Source of the DNA: Scytonematopsis contorta HA4267-MV1
Lineage (GTDB): Bacteria > Cyanobacteriota > Cyanobacteriia > Cyanobacteriales > Nostocaceae
Assembly (NCBI GenBank): GCA_019359035.1
Contig: JAHHIC010000106.1
Coordinates: 1-40,629, forward strand
Direction: 5' to 3'
DNA length: 40,629 nt
Position 1 is the stretch's first letter, and every line of letters starts with the position of its first letter. This document shows, piece after piece, positions 15,371-25,230 of the stretch. The position numbers and the translations under genes were made by a program. Below the pieces are notes generated by a model that was not told the DNA's origin, made no database searches, and saw nothing but the letters and a program-made list of their open reading frames with translations.

Positions 15371-18300
15371 TTAACTCACCCCGTCACAAAGAGTACGGTC
15401 GCGTCCTTCGACATTGCGGTTATGTTTTAGGTAGTCACCAACCCAACCACAGCCTCGTTTGAGCAGGTTATCCATATCCAAGTTCCACAAAATGATTGTG
15501 TTGTCGTGACCTGCTGATGCGATGGTGTTGCCTTGAGGGTTGAAACTAACGCTTAAAACGGGTGCGCTATGTCCGCTAAGGATTTTGAGTAATTTACCAT
15601 CACGACTCCACAGCTTAACTGTACTGTCATAACTCGCAGCAGCAAGTGTCTCACCGTTTGGGCTGAAACTGACAGCACTAATGCTATCGCTGTAACCTTT
15701 TAACAAAGTTCTAAATAAAGTACCGTCTGGTCGCCATAATTTTACGGTATTATCCCAACCAGCAGAAGCGATAGAGTTATCACTGGGGTTAAAACTTACA
15801 CCTAAAACCCAACTGTTATGGGAAGATAAGGTTCTCAATAATTCACCAGAAATCCGCCAAAGCTTAATACTTTGGTCATCGCTCGCAGAAGCTAGAACTT
15901 TACTATCTGGGCTAAAACTGACGCTATTGACCCATCCTTGATGTCCCACAAAGGTTCTCAACAAAACGCCTTGACGGCTCCAAAGTTTTACTGTTTGGTC
16001 TTTGCTTGCAGACGCTATAAACTGACCATCGGGGCTGAATGTAACATTCATTACACTATTGCGATGTCCCCGTAATGTATTGAGTAAAGTTCCGTCCCGT
16101 CGCCAAAGTTTGATGGTTCCGTCGTAACTTGAAGATGCCACAATTTGACCGTCTGGGGCAAAGCTGACGCTAGAAACTCTTTCTGTATGCCCCTGCATGG
16201 TTCTATAAAGTTTACCCCCCTCCTTATCTGTTCCCATATTCACTTGCCAAAGTTTGACTTTGCGATCGCGTCCACCAGATGCCAACATTTGTCCATCGGG
16301 ACTCCAAGCAACGCTCAAAACTTTATCTTCGTGACCGCGTAGTACTGGAAGAGAAGGTGGGTCTAAACTCCAAAGTTTGATGCTTTTGTCATAACTAGCG
16401 GAAGCCAAAATTTTGTTATCTGGACTAATGGCTACACTTACAACCGCATCGTTATGTCCTTTAAGGGTACGAATTAAACTGCCGTCAATACTCCAATGGT
16501 TAATAGTATTATCATCGCTTCCAGAAAGCACTTCTTCACTGTCTGGAGTAAAGTTCAAACTCCAAACAGTGTTTGTGTGTTTTTGTAAAGTTTTATCAGG
16601 TAAAACTTGTAAATTGTCTTTATTACCCAAAAAACGCCACAATTTGACGCTTGTGTCTTTGCTACCAGAAGCAAGCATTTGACCGTTAGGACTGAAAGCG
16701 AGAGCGGTTACACCTTTTTTGTGTCCTTGTAAAGTTCTGACTAAAGTGCCATCTCTACGCCAAATTTTGACTGTCTTATCTTCACCAGCAGTGGCAATAA
16801 ACTGACCATTGGGGCTAAAGATAGCAAATTGAACCCACCCTTGATGACCTTTAAGTGTTCTAACTAAACTACCATCTTGGTTCCAAATTTTAGCGGTACC
16901 ATCCTTGCTACTAGAAACTAATAACTGACCATCGGGGCTAAAGTCAACGTTAAAAACATAATCACTGTGCCCTTCCAAAATTTTGTCAGGATTGGGGTTA
17001 AATAATCCAGTACTGGGGTTTTTGCGCCAAAGTAAAACTGTTTTATCAAAACTTGAAGAGGCTAAAGTTTGCCCATCAGGGCTATAACTTACACTTGTGA
17101 CAGAATCGCTGTGGGCTTTGAGAGTTTGGATAATACTACCATCCCGACGCCAAATTTTAATAGTCTGGTCGCGACTAGATGATGCTAAATTCTGACCATC
17201 AGGACTAAAAGTCACAGACCAAAGAACATCGCTATGTCCATCCAAGCGATTTTTTTCTGCAACACCATAAACAGCTTGTTGAAGAGCTCCAGCTACCCTA
17301 GTTCGGGTATCAGCTTGAACTCCATCAGCACCCTTGAGTCGGCGAAAAGCCCTTATACTCTCTACTAAAGAATCAAATTCTTTTCCTGAAGCAAATAAAG
17401 CTTCCGAAGCTCCGGCAATACTACTAATCTTTAAGTTAGTTTCGCTGCGTTCAGCACGTAAAGTTTGGCGTAAAGCACTTCTTCTTTGGATATCAGCTTG
17501 CCACCATAATCCCCCAATTGCAGTAGTCATCATAGCCAAAACAACACCTGCAATTCTGGCTTCTTTCAGTCGTCGTTGTAGGACGGAATTCAGTTGTTCT
17601 TGACTAATTTGTTGAGCGACTTGGGCTTTTGTTTTTTCAAAGCGAACTTTTTCCAACTCAGCGACAATACCATAGTTATTTTTGAGTCGAATTGGTTCTA
17701 CTAAATAATCGTGAACCAATTGGTAACTATCAATAGTTTTGTCTCGTAGCTGTAATACCAAACCGGAAGCAACTAAAATATCTAAAATTAGCTCGCAAGA
17801 TGCCTCAAAGTTTGTATTATTATTCACATTTATATTTTGCAACGCTGCGGACAATTCAACTTTAGTTTTCAGGGGACGAGTACCTTTTTCGTCAGTTAAT
17901 TCAAATAGTAACTTCCACCCTAGTTGTTGATTCTCTCGACCGCAATCTTTAATAACTTCTTCCAACCATCGCTCTACAAGTTTTTCGGAACCCCCGCAAT
18001 GCTTATACTCTTCAAGGGTTGTAATTTTTTCTGCTTGTAGTTGTGCTCCCACAATTTGTAACTCTATCGGATGGACTTCTTCAAGTTCAGAAGCCAAGTC
18101 CCGTACTAATTGATTAATTAAATCATTACTCAATTCATAATGAGAGCGTTGCGTCAAAACGTCAATAACACCGATAGCATCTTGAACAGAAAATTTACCT
18201 AAATAATAACGGATATCTTTGTCAAGGATATTATGATTGATAACGCTTAAATTGTAATTATAATTATCCTGACCCAAACGTTCAAATTCTAGTAAATGAT

Positions 18301-20476
18301 GTAAATAATCTTCTCGTAAAGAGAAAATTATTTTCACAAAGGCTAAATTTAAACATTTGCTAAAAAATTCATAAAACTGTTTACTTCTGATTTGTTGCTT
18401 CTTGACAAAGAAAAACTCCTCGAACTGGTCAAAAATCAGAGTAACAATATAGTTTCTCTGTGTTAATAAACGAATATTTTCTAAAATTATTGATGGAGTT
18501 ATTTCTAAAGAAACCGACAAATCAGTTTGAGCTAAAACTTGGTTTAAACTGCGCCCTAAAGTTGTCACCCAGTCTGTATATACCGACACAATAATTGGCA
18601 AGCTGCGACGCTCACCAATAACTTTTTCCTTTAAAGCAGGAACTAAACCCGCTCGTAAAATCGAACTTTTTCCAACTCCGCTAGCACCGTGGATAATTGT
18701 CAATTTACAGTCAGCACGAGTAATTCTTTCAATTAAACGCTGCACATCCTGCTTTCGTCCAGATGCCGCAATTTCCTGGGCTACTTCTTCAGGCATAACC
18801 GAGATGTTAGCTCCCTCCTCCAGAACACTAAGTTGTCCTTCGTCATATCGATTAATTTTATGGCGCTGTGGTTGCAACTGACTGGCACCGATAAAAGCAC
18901 GATAGCCGTACTGATGTTCTATTTGAATTTTTTCTTGCTTCAGATGAAACGCTTCTGTGTAGTCACGACGCTCAAAAAAGTAAAGCTCGCGCAATTCCTC
19001 TAAAATTTCCAAATATAACGAAGGTTCGTACTGTAACTCACAGACAACCTTCGCCCACTCTAAATTATTAACAGCCTCTTCCCATTCCCCCATATGCCTT
19101 TGGGCACGTCCCATTAACAAAAGATACCAACTTTCTTGTTGACGCGACACATCTGGGTCATTTTCTGCTATTGAAAGTGCCATGCTCGCCCATTCATGAG
19201 CTTGTATCCAATTAGACTCGGAACCAGCAACTGCAGCCAAAAATCCATAATCTTGGGCGATAGAGGGCTGCATAGCATAATTTTCATGAAGACTAAGAGA
19301 TTTGTGCGTGAATTCATCTAACTCTTCCCACATTTGTAGACGATGCAGTATTTCACAAACAGAGTAGATAAATTGAGCAACCAAATCTTTCCTCTGTGCA
19401 GCTTCGCATAGTTGAAGGCATTGTTTAAACCAGAATAGCGCCTCTTGCCAATAGCTTTTGCTAAAGTTGGGGCGCAAATCAGCCATACGTCGGTAACACA
19501 AGCCTAGGTGGAAAAGGACTAATCCCTGACGTTCTAGGGTGGGGAGTTTGTGAGCGGGGAGTGGGGAATTGGGAGTGGGGAGTGGGGAATTGGGAGTGGG
19601 GAATTGGGAGTGGGGAGTGGGAGATTGGAGGTGATTTTCTATACTTAAATAATTTTGTCCAATTTGCTGTTGCCAAAATGCGAGACTGCGCTGAAAATGT
19701 ACAAGGGCTTCATCAATTTGCTCTTTTGCATAAGCTGCTCGCCCTAAAACAAATTCCACACTAGCTTCTAATTCTGGTTCTAAGGTGACGTTATATAGAC
19801 GCTGTAAGTCATTACGTGCTAATTCAATTTCGCGCTTTGTTTGGGACTTATTTTCTAAATTTAAGGTGCTGTTAGATAGAAATTTGGCAGTATCTTTCGA
19901 CAAAAGTTTGTTATATAAAGATTCCGTATTGGTTTCCACTAAAGTGATTAAATCTTCCTTTGACATGGAAAACTTAATTGTGCTAGCAGCCCAGCTTTTG
20001 AAATCTGGTGCTAAGCGCGTCATTTTGGAAGCAACTTCTTCTGTTAACCATAAAATTATGGGGAAGTTAAGAGTCGCAGCATAAATATCACGTGCTTGGT
20101 TAATCCCAGTCAATACATCTTCCAGATGTGTAACAAATTCCAAACCAAAAACCATCACTGCTGATGGTAGGGTATCACTGGCAACGGCAGGATTATCTAA
20201 ATGTAAATCTGAAACAATGGTGCTATGTAAATTTGTAGTTGATGAATCCAAAAATATTTCTCTTAAATAAGTGTCTTTGGTAAGAGAACGAAGACTCTCC
20301 AACATTTGCTCACGTAGACTCAAGTAGTTGCTACGTACTAATATTAGAGCAAATTGGTCTTTAGAAAGTGAAATTGCTCGAATTAACCGAATTAAAGAAC
20401 GCTGATTTTCGGTGGCGTTCGTTTTTTGGATGCGCGTAAGTTGGGCTTCCGCTTTTGTTTGTTGCCACTCTGTCAT
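15371..20476 (-). CDS. Giant TPR-STAND NTPase-WD40 protein
   Basis: A 1701-residue protein from the ATG at 20476 (MTEWQQTKAEAQL). A longer frame to 20539 would begin inside a GCAATTC repeat and is rejected. Order of parts: an N-terminal region (1-200) of unknown fold with LIRLIRAISLSKDQFALILV; TPR-like helices (about 240-560); a STAND-type P-loop NTPase with Walker A GASGVGKSS near 596 and Walker B LIFDQFEEFF near 680; a helical segment and one hydrophobic helix (about 975, AGVVLAMMTTAIGGLWW); then 14 WD40 repeats (about 1085 to the end), enough for two seven-bladed propellers. Such proteins are regulators that oligomerise on sensing a ligand, and many STAND proteins act in prokaryotic immunity. 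Residues about 285-309 (PTPHSQFPTPNSPL) come from an inserted heptamer array. It follows a second ATPase gene on the same strand. Function is inferred. Confidence 0.9.
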   Translation of the reverse strand: MTEWQQTKAEAQLTRIQKTNATENQRSLIRLIRAISLSKDQFALILVRSNYLSLREQMLESLRSLTKDTYLREIFLDSSTTNLHSTIVSDLHLDNPAVASDTLPSAVMVFGLEFVTHLEDVLTGINQARDIYAATLNFPIILWLTEEVASKMTRLAPDFKSWAASTIKFSMSKEDLITLVETNTESLYNKLLSKDTAKFLSNSTLNLENKSQTKREIELARNDLQRLYNVTLEPELEASVEFVLGRAAYAKEQIDEALVHFQRSLAFWQQQIGQNYLSIENHLQSPTPHSQFPTPNSPLPTPNSPLPAHKLPTLERQGLVLFHLGLCYRRMADLRPNFSKSYWQEALFWFKQCLQLCEAAQRKDLVAQFIYSVCEILHRLQMWEELDEFTHKSLSLHENYAMQPSIAQDYGFLAAVAGSESNWIQAHEWASMALSIAENDPDVSRQQESWYLLLMGRAQRHMGEWEEAVNNLEWAKVVCELQYEPSLYLEILEELRELYFFERRDYTEAFHLKQEKIQIEHQYGYRAFIGASQLQPQRHKINRYDEGQLSVLEEGANISVMPEEVAQEIAASGRKQDVQRLIERITRADCKLTIIHGASGVGKSSILRAGLVPALKEKVIGERRSLPIIVSVYTDWVTTLGRSLNQVLAQTDLSVSLEITPSIILENIRLLTQRNYIVTLIFDQFEEFFFVKKQQIRSKQFYEFFSKCLNLAFVKIIFSLREDYLHHLLEFERLGQDNYNYNLSVINHNILDKDIRYYLGKFSVQDAIGVIDVLTQRSHYELSNDLINQLVRDLASELEEVHPIELQIVGAQLQAEKITTLEEYKHCGGSEKLVERWLEEVIKDCGRENQQLGWKLLFELTDEKGTRPLKTKVELSAALQNINVNNNTNFEASCELILDILVASGLVLQLRDKTIDSYQLVHDYLVEPIRLKNNYGIVAELEKVRFEKTKAQVAQQISQEQLNSVLQRRLKEARIAGVVLAMMTTAIGGLWWQADIQRRSALRQTLRAERSETNLKISSIAGASEALFASGKEFDSLVESIRAFRRLKGADGVQADTRTRVAGALQQAVYGVAEKNRLDGHSDVLWSVTFSPDGQNLASSSRDQTIKIWRRDGSIIQTLKAHSDSVTSVSYSPDGQTLASSSFDKTVLLWRKNPSTGLFNPNPDKILEGHSDYVFNVDFSPDGQLLVSSSKDGTAKIWNQDGSLVRTLKGHQGWVQFAIFSPNGQFIATAGEDKTVKIWRRDGTLVRTLQGHKKGVTALAFSPNGQMLASGSKDTSVKLWRFLGNKDNLQVLPDKTLQKHTNTVWSLNFTPDSEEVLSGSDDNTINHWSIDGSLIRTLKGHNDAVVSVAISPDNKILASASYDKSIKLWSLDPPSLPVLRGHEDKVLSVAWSPDGQMLASGGRDRKVKLWQVNMGTDKEGGKLYRTMQGHTERVSSVSFAPDGQIVASSSYDGTIKLWRRDGTLLNTLRGHRNSVMNVTFSPDGQFIASASKDQTVKLWSRQGVLLRTFVGHQGWVNSVSFSPDSKVLASASDDQSIKLWRISGELLRTLSSHNSWVLGVSFNPSDNSIASAGWDNTVKLWRPDGTLFRTLLKGYSDSISAVSFSPNGETLAAASYDSTVKLWSRDGKLLKILSGHSAPVLSVSFNPQGNTIASAGHDNTIILWNLDMDNLLKRGCGWVGDYLKHNRNVEGRDRTLCDGVS
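19555..19628. repeat. GGGGAGT/GGGGAAT heptamer array inside the STAND gene
   Basis: About ten GTGGGGA/ATTGGGA-type units. They are read in frame on the minus strand as repeated PTPNSPL/PTPHSQF, in a loop between predicted TPR helices, so the insertion has not broken the gene. Confidence 0.9.
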
Positions 20477-20516
20477 AAGTAAAAACTGGGAGTTGCTAAT
20501 TGGGGATTGGGGAAAC

Positions 20517-20548
20517 AATTCGCAATTCGCAATTCGCAATTCGCAATT
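20517..20548. repeat. GCAATTC heptamer array
   Basis: Four tandem TTCGCAA units directly upstream of the STAND gene start. Related arrays occur at 20669-20738 and 22959-23045. Confidence 0.9.
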
Positions 20549-20668
20549 AATAGCATTCCAGGGCTTGGATTTAATGTCCTAACTTTGACACCGTAATTAT
20601 TTTTAGGAAATAGTGCTTTAATTTACTAATTAAGTAAGCAATTTTAATTGATTAATTGCTCAGGGAAG

Positions 20669-20738
20669 TTGCGAATTGCGAATTGCGTTCGCGAAGCGTG
20701 CCGCCTCGGCTTATTGCGAATTGTGAATTGCGAATTGT
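20669..20738. repeat. GCGAATT array interrupted by a GCGTTCGCGAAGCGTGCC element
   Basis: GCGAATT units on both sides of GCGTTCGCGAAGCGTGCCGC-CTCGGC. The inner element recurs near 32550 and 36497. It touches the stop codon of the ATPase gene, so the C-terminus of that gene is at the repeat edge. Confidence 0.85.
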
Positions 20739-20740
20739 CT

Positions 20741-22066
20741 TTACCGTTGCCAAGCAAGGACTTGTTCGGTTTCTGCGAGAGCGGGACTTATACCAAACCA
20801 CCGTCCTACTTTGTCTCGGTATTCAAATACAAACATGCTTCGCAGCAATATTTGATAGTCTGATTCTCCTTTGACTGTTTGCTGGTTGACAACTTCGTAC
20901 AGTAATCCCCATACATTGTCATCAATTGCTAACAGTAGGTCGTCGCGGTAATCTTTTATGACTGCTTCTAAACTTTCTCGCGAAAATGGTGGGTCTTGTC
21001 GTTGCAAACAACTATAAAGCAGTCCTAATAGGTTACGAATATGACCGCCACTTACACGACATAATCTATTTAGTGTCTCTGGATGGTCAAATAATTCTGG
21101 GATTAAGCCTGGTCTCGCATTCCATGAAGCTTCGGGGAATGCCCTAGCTAAAACAAGTTGCCGCAACAAAGACATTCCGGCTTCATAGTCAATGCCGTCT
21201 CTCTGACGCACTAGTACCATTGGTAATACTTTCGGAGCAATTCCACCTCCTAAACGATTTTTGAGTCTTTCGTACTCGTTACTAAAAATTAATGCTAAGG
21301 GAATTGTATAAACTACATGACATTTCAAGCGACGCAATTGCTCGCCTCGGTCAATAAATAGATATTCTGGTTGCGACCTACCGGATGCTAGTGTTCGCAT
21401 ATCCACGCGGTCTAAGTTATCAACGATTACGACCAGTCCTTTTTTACCGCGTTGTTTAAGTTGTTGAATTGACCGTTCTAAGAGTTCTTCGTTGATTGCT
21501 TGTAGGACGCTGTTGGTGCGAGGCTCTAAATATTGTCTGAGTTGTGTACGTAATTGGGGGCTATCTTTAGTTTTGGCGCTAATCTTAGCAATTCCTAAAG
21601 ATAATTCGGCTTCTGCTGATAGTTCAATTGGGGTTTGCAAAAAATCGCCGATTTCTTGGAATAAATTTGCGAAAAATCCTGGTTTTTGTTTGATTCCTAT
21701 TTCTTCTAGACTTGCACTAACTTGACGAGCGATACTTAGCAAAATGTCGCTAATATCTATATCCGCCATATCTAAGTCTTGACTAGACTCAAAATAAACT
21801 ACGTGGAATCCTTCGTACTCTAATTCTGTCTTTAGACGCTGCAATTCTGTAGATTTGCCGCAACCTATATGACCTGTAAATAATTGACAGGTTGGTTCGT
21901 TTGGAGAAATACGAACTATGGTTCGTTCTAATTCCTCAACTATTTTGCAACCGCGTACATCTGAAAAATCAATATAGTACTGAGAGTCTGAGGCATTTCC
22001 CATATCCAGCGTTTTGCTGGGATTACAGGCTTGATAAAACCTTTGTAAATCCAATGTAGTTCTCAT
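20741..22066 (-). CDS. P-loop ATPase of STAND/AAA type
   Basis: A 441-residue ATPase from the ATG at 22066 (MRTTLDLQRFYQACNPSKTL); a TTG at 22123 in frame would add 19 hydrophobic residues and is not preferred. Walker A is GHIGCGKST (65-73), and Walker B is the later LVVIVDNLDRV. The C-terminal half has conserved GGHIRNLLGLL and RDDLLLAID segments of the winged-helix part seen in STAND-like ATPases. It is 264 bases upstream of the giant TPR-STAND-WD40 gene on the same strand, separated only by heptamer repeats, so the two may be transcribed together and work as a pair. No nuclease, protease or TIR effector domain is visible. A role in sensing or defence is inference. Confidence 0.88.
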   Translation of the reverse strand: MRTTLDLQRFYQACNPSKTLDMGNASDSQYYIDFSDVRGCKIVEELERTIVRISPNEPTCQLFTGHIGCGKSTELQRLKTELEYEGFHVVYFESSQDLDMADIDISDILLSIARQVSASLEEIGIKQKPGFFANLFQEIGDFLQTPIELSAEAELSLGIAKISAKTKDSPQLRTQLRQYLEPRTNSVLQAINEELLERSIQQLKQRGKKGLVVIVDNLDRVDMRTLASGRSQPEYLFIDRGEQLRRLKCHVVYTIPLALIFSNEYERLKNRLGGGIAPKVLPMVLVRQRDGIDYEAGMSLLRQLVLARAFPEASWNARPGLIPELFDHPETLNRLCRVSGGHIRNLLGLLYSCLQRQDPPFSRESLEAVIKDYRDDLLLAIDDNVWGLLYEVVNQQTVKGESDYQILLRSMFVFEYRDKVGRWFGISPALAETEQVLAWQR

Positions 22067-23087
22067 GTAGATGCAGTTTTTTGTAGTTTTATATACAAAA
22101 ATATCGAATACAAGGCAAGGCAATTAAAGTCAGCACAAACGAGTAAGTAAGGTGTTGTTATATCTATTCCTATACCCTTTGTCCAGTACCCAATACCCAC
22201 TTTTTATAATTCATCGCTAAATTCGTAATTAGTAACTATGTATTGCAATGATAGGCTGTAGTCTGACACAGAACTTTTCGCAACACAAACTTTAGGGAAT
22301 CAAACCCCTAATAAAATCACTAGTTACAAATTATGGCTTCTCAATTACTATAAGCAGCCTTGGAGCGGTAAAAATTTGATTATCCCTGATGTATTACCGC
22401 GTAAGTGTTTTTTGACAATAGAGTTTTTTGACATTTGACAACAGAGGCAGTGGTTTTGGCACTACAACTGGCTTTAGGGTCAGGTCATGCTATTGTTAGC
22501 ACTAGCTCTAACCTTTGTCAACAGTCTAAAAGTACATAAAAGTATATATGTTCTGGATTTATTTTGCAATTACTTCTTAAAAAGAAAGTTTTTTACGGTT
22601 GTGGTGTGTAAAAGCGCCTTTCGCGATATTGAGGGACTTGAGAAATAAAGGAAAAAAGTTGTATAGAAAAGAGTAATAGTCTGATAGTATATCTTTGGAA
22701 ATAACCTGAGTTGGAATCTTATAGCTTCACTGCACAACAGCTATAAGCCCATTCTCAAGTTATATTCAGACTCAAGTGATTTTGTCAAGAGATGTAGTGT
22801 AGCTTTTTATAATGGTATTTATTTATTATTTAGCCGTAAAAAAGCTACATTATACTTCCGGGTGTCACTGCTAATTTGAGTAGTAGGAATTACTGTAACC
22901 ACAATCAAGTTTCTGGTTACAGTAAACTTTAATCATGAAAAACGGAATTAAATAGCCTAATTCGCAATTTGCAGTTCGCAATTCGCAGTTCGCAATTCGC
23001 AATTAGCCATAGTAATTCGCAATTAGCCATTAGCGATTCGCAATTATATATATATCGATGGTGAGAGAGAGTGTAGAAGGGGTTTGA
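22067..23087. other. Intergenic region before ftsQ
   Basis: About 1 kb with no supported gene, between divergent genes. It is AT-rich and ends with a GCAATTC/AATTAGCCA array (22959-23045) and a short TATATATATA run just before ftsQ. Confidence 0.7.
22959..23045. repeat. GCAATTC / AATTAGCCAT array
   Basis: About eight TTCGCAA or TTTGCAG units mixed with three AATTAGCCA units, ending about 40 bases before the ftsQ ATG. The array therefore lies in the ftsQ leader or promoter. Confidence 0.88.
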
Positions 23088-23930
23088 ATGGCTGGCATAG
23101 TATCATTGTCCCGCACGGATTTGGAATCGCGTCGTAAGAAGTTACGTCACAAGCGATTATTAAAAGTTATTCAGACTATTTGGCGAGGTGTTGCTCTTAG
23201 TGGTCTTGCTGGTAGTTTGTTATGGGTCGCCATCCAACCTATTTGGGTACTTAGTGATCCCACTAAACAAATTATGATTACTGGCAATAAATTACTGACA
23301 GATAAAGGAATCCAATCTCTACTGTTGCAATATAATCCCACGCTATCCTCGCCACAATCCTTATTACGTATCGACCCAACTACAATTGCCAAGTCCCTAA
23401 ATCGACAAGAAATTATTGCCCAAGCGAGAGTGAGCAGAAGCTTGTTTCCTCCTGGCTTAATAGTGCAAGTTGTAGAACGAAAACCTGTGGCAATAGCACA
23501 AAAAATTTCGCCAGATGCTGAAACGGCTAGCAATCGAGTCTCCTTGGGATTACTTGATGCAAATGGTGTTTTGATGCCATTTGAAAAATACAAGTTACTC
23601 AAGCCTTCAGTTGAAGCACCGACTTTAAAAGTTATTGGGTCACCAGAAAAATATCGTCTCTACTGGAATCAAGTTTATGAAGCGGTAAGTCACAGCCGCT
23701 TAAAAATTACAGAGATTGACTGGCAAGACCCAACAAATTTAATCTTAAACACAGAATTGGGCAAGGTACATATCGGTTCTGTTAGTTCCCAATTACCAGA
23801 GCAAATTAACGTTATGGCACAATTACAGCATTTGCCTAAAAAGGTAAATTTTAATCAAATTGATTTTATTGATTTGAGGAATCCCAGTAATCCCTTAGTA
23901 CGAATGAACCACGAAAACCAGAAAAAATAG
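23088..23930 (+). CDS. ftsQ: Cell division protein FtsQ
   Basis: FtsQ/DivIB, 280 residues, a bitopic membrane protein of the divisome. Residues 1-29 are a basic cytoplasmic part (RRKKLRHKRLLK), a hydrophobic helix spans about 31-50, and a POTRA domain (about 60-130) follows, with ITGNKLLTDKGI, VSRSLFPPGLIVQVVERKPVA as its last strands. The C-terminal beta domain (about 150-270) includes GLLDANGVLMPF. It starts with ATG at 23088. ftsQ directly upstream of ftsZ is the usual cyanobacterial order, though here 1.3 kb separates them. Confidence 0.93.
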   Translation: MAGIVSLSRTDLESRRKKLRHKRLLKVIQTIWRGVALSGLAGSLLWVAIQPIWVLSDPTKQIMITGNKLLTDKGIQSLLLQYNPTLSSPQSLLRIDPTTIAKSLNRQEIIAQARVSRSLFPPGLIVQVVERKPVAIAQKISPDAETASNRVSLGLLDANGVLMPFEKYKLLKPSVEAPTLKVIGSPEKYRLYWNQVYEAVSHSRLKITEIDWQDPTNLILNTELGKVHIGSVSSQLPEQINVMAQLQHLPKKVNFNQIDFIDLRNPSNPLVRMNHENQKK

Positions 23931-25230
23931 ATTAATTTTGCCAAGCGAAAAATATTAACGTGCTTTATGTATCAAAGACTCCTAGTCAACAAAAAACTTT
24001 ACGTCGATAAATATATTTATTACTTGGGGTAATTATGTAGGATTTATAAAAATAGGCGTTCACTTCTCATTAAAATAGGGTGAATAATAACTCGAACGCT
24101 TGTTGGGGACTCCAAACCTATTTATAGTTACCTTTCATGTACTGGATTTAAGGGTGCGAGATGTTGGACAATTTGATAGTGTTAACCGGGACAGCTTCAG
24201 TCAATATATGATTGAATGCTTTAAAAAACCCAGAAGGTTCGTCTGTGTTTTAAACTAAAACCAAACTTACCAGTCTTTTTGCACTACTAGTTTGTAGTAT
24301 GAGACATTATGATTTGATTGCACGAGGTTATACACTTACATATAGTCCTAATGTACTAAGCAATAAATATTTATTTAAGGAGGAAAAATAACCAAGCCGG
24401 AGAATTATACTTACACCGACCACGGTAACCTCAGATAAAACAAGCAAAAAATAAATCTGAGCGACACTCAAGCGTCAGGTTTCTTGTTTTTATCTCCTGT
24501 TTAAGCAAAAGTAAAAATAAAATAAATTTCGTGTACAAAGATGCAGTAATCCTAATGGCAAGTAAGGTTAACAATCGTATTAAGCTATAAAAGGAATGCT
24601 AGAAAAGCATCTTTACAAGATATAACAAGAATTCAAAACTTTAGAACGGAGATTTGCTTTGACTCAAATAAAGTCTATACTTAATAACTCAAAGTTTGTG
24701 TTGTCGTACTTTTGTGAGGTACAAATCAATAACTTGTATCAATGCTTATTGTGTCTATATAATCTGGGTTTATATAAAAAAATATCAGTATTGGTGGAGG
24801 ATTTAAGAAAAAGCTCAGTATTGTTACACGTAAATAAAGTTACACCATCGCTTAAGTATTTAAAAAGGAGGGAAGTCATTGGGGATACCAAAGCGACACG
24901 CAAATACAACCACGTAGCAGCAGTGAAAAGATTAATTTTTTATGGAAGTTATGCAGTTCAATTTTAGGTAAAGATATGTATACTTCTGTTTTATTTCACC
25001 CCTATTCTCGTTTCTGAGACTCAGGGACCTTCACTCCTAGTCCCTAGCGGACTCTATAAAGCCGTTATATAGGGATTGATAGTCACCAAAGCTAACAAAT
25101 CTACCGAACACTACTGAGCTATTGTGGCAACGTCAAAAAGAAGGCAGATGCTTTCTTCAGTCAGACTTACTAGTTGACTAAAATGTGAAGACTACCTTTA
25201 TAAGTCGTTTATCTACCCTTCGCAAATCCA
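23931..25230. other. Long ftsQ-ftsZ gap
   Basis: Thirteen hundred bases with no supported gene. It holds an unusual AAGGAGG at 24378 followed by AAAAATAACC with no start codon, and a long imperfect hairpin (GATAAAACAAG at 24434-24444 with CTTGTTTTTATC at 24483-24494, with an inner CTGA/TCAG stem). The rest is likely ftsZ promoter and leader. A 102-codon TTG frame at 24659-24967 is not gene-like. Confidence 0.7.

Noticed and set aside
20477-20548. N-terminal extension of the STAND protein (RIANCEL...)
   Set aside because: These residues come from the GCAATTC array; the ATG at 20476 is the better start.
24659-24967. 102-codon TTG frame in the ftsQ-ftsZ gap
   Set aside because: It uses a TTG start without a ribosome site, its composition is irregular and no family pattern is seen.
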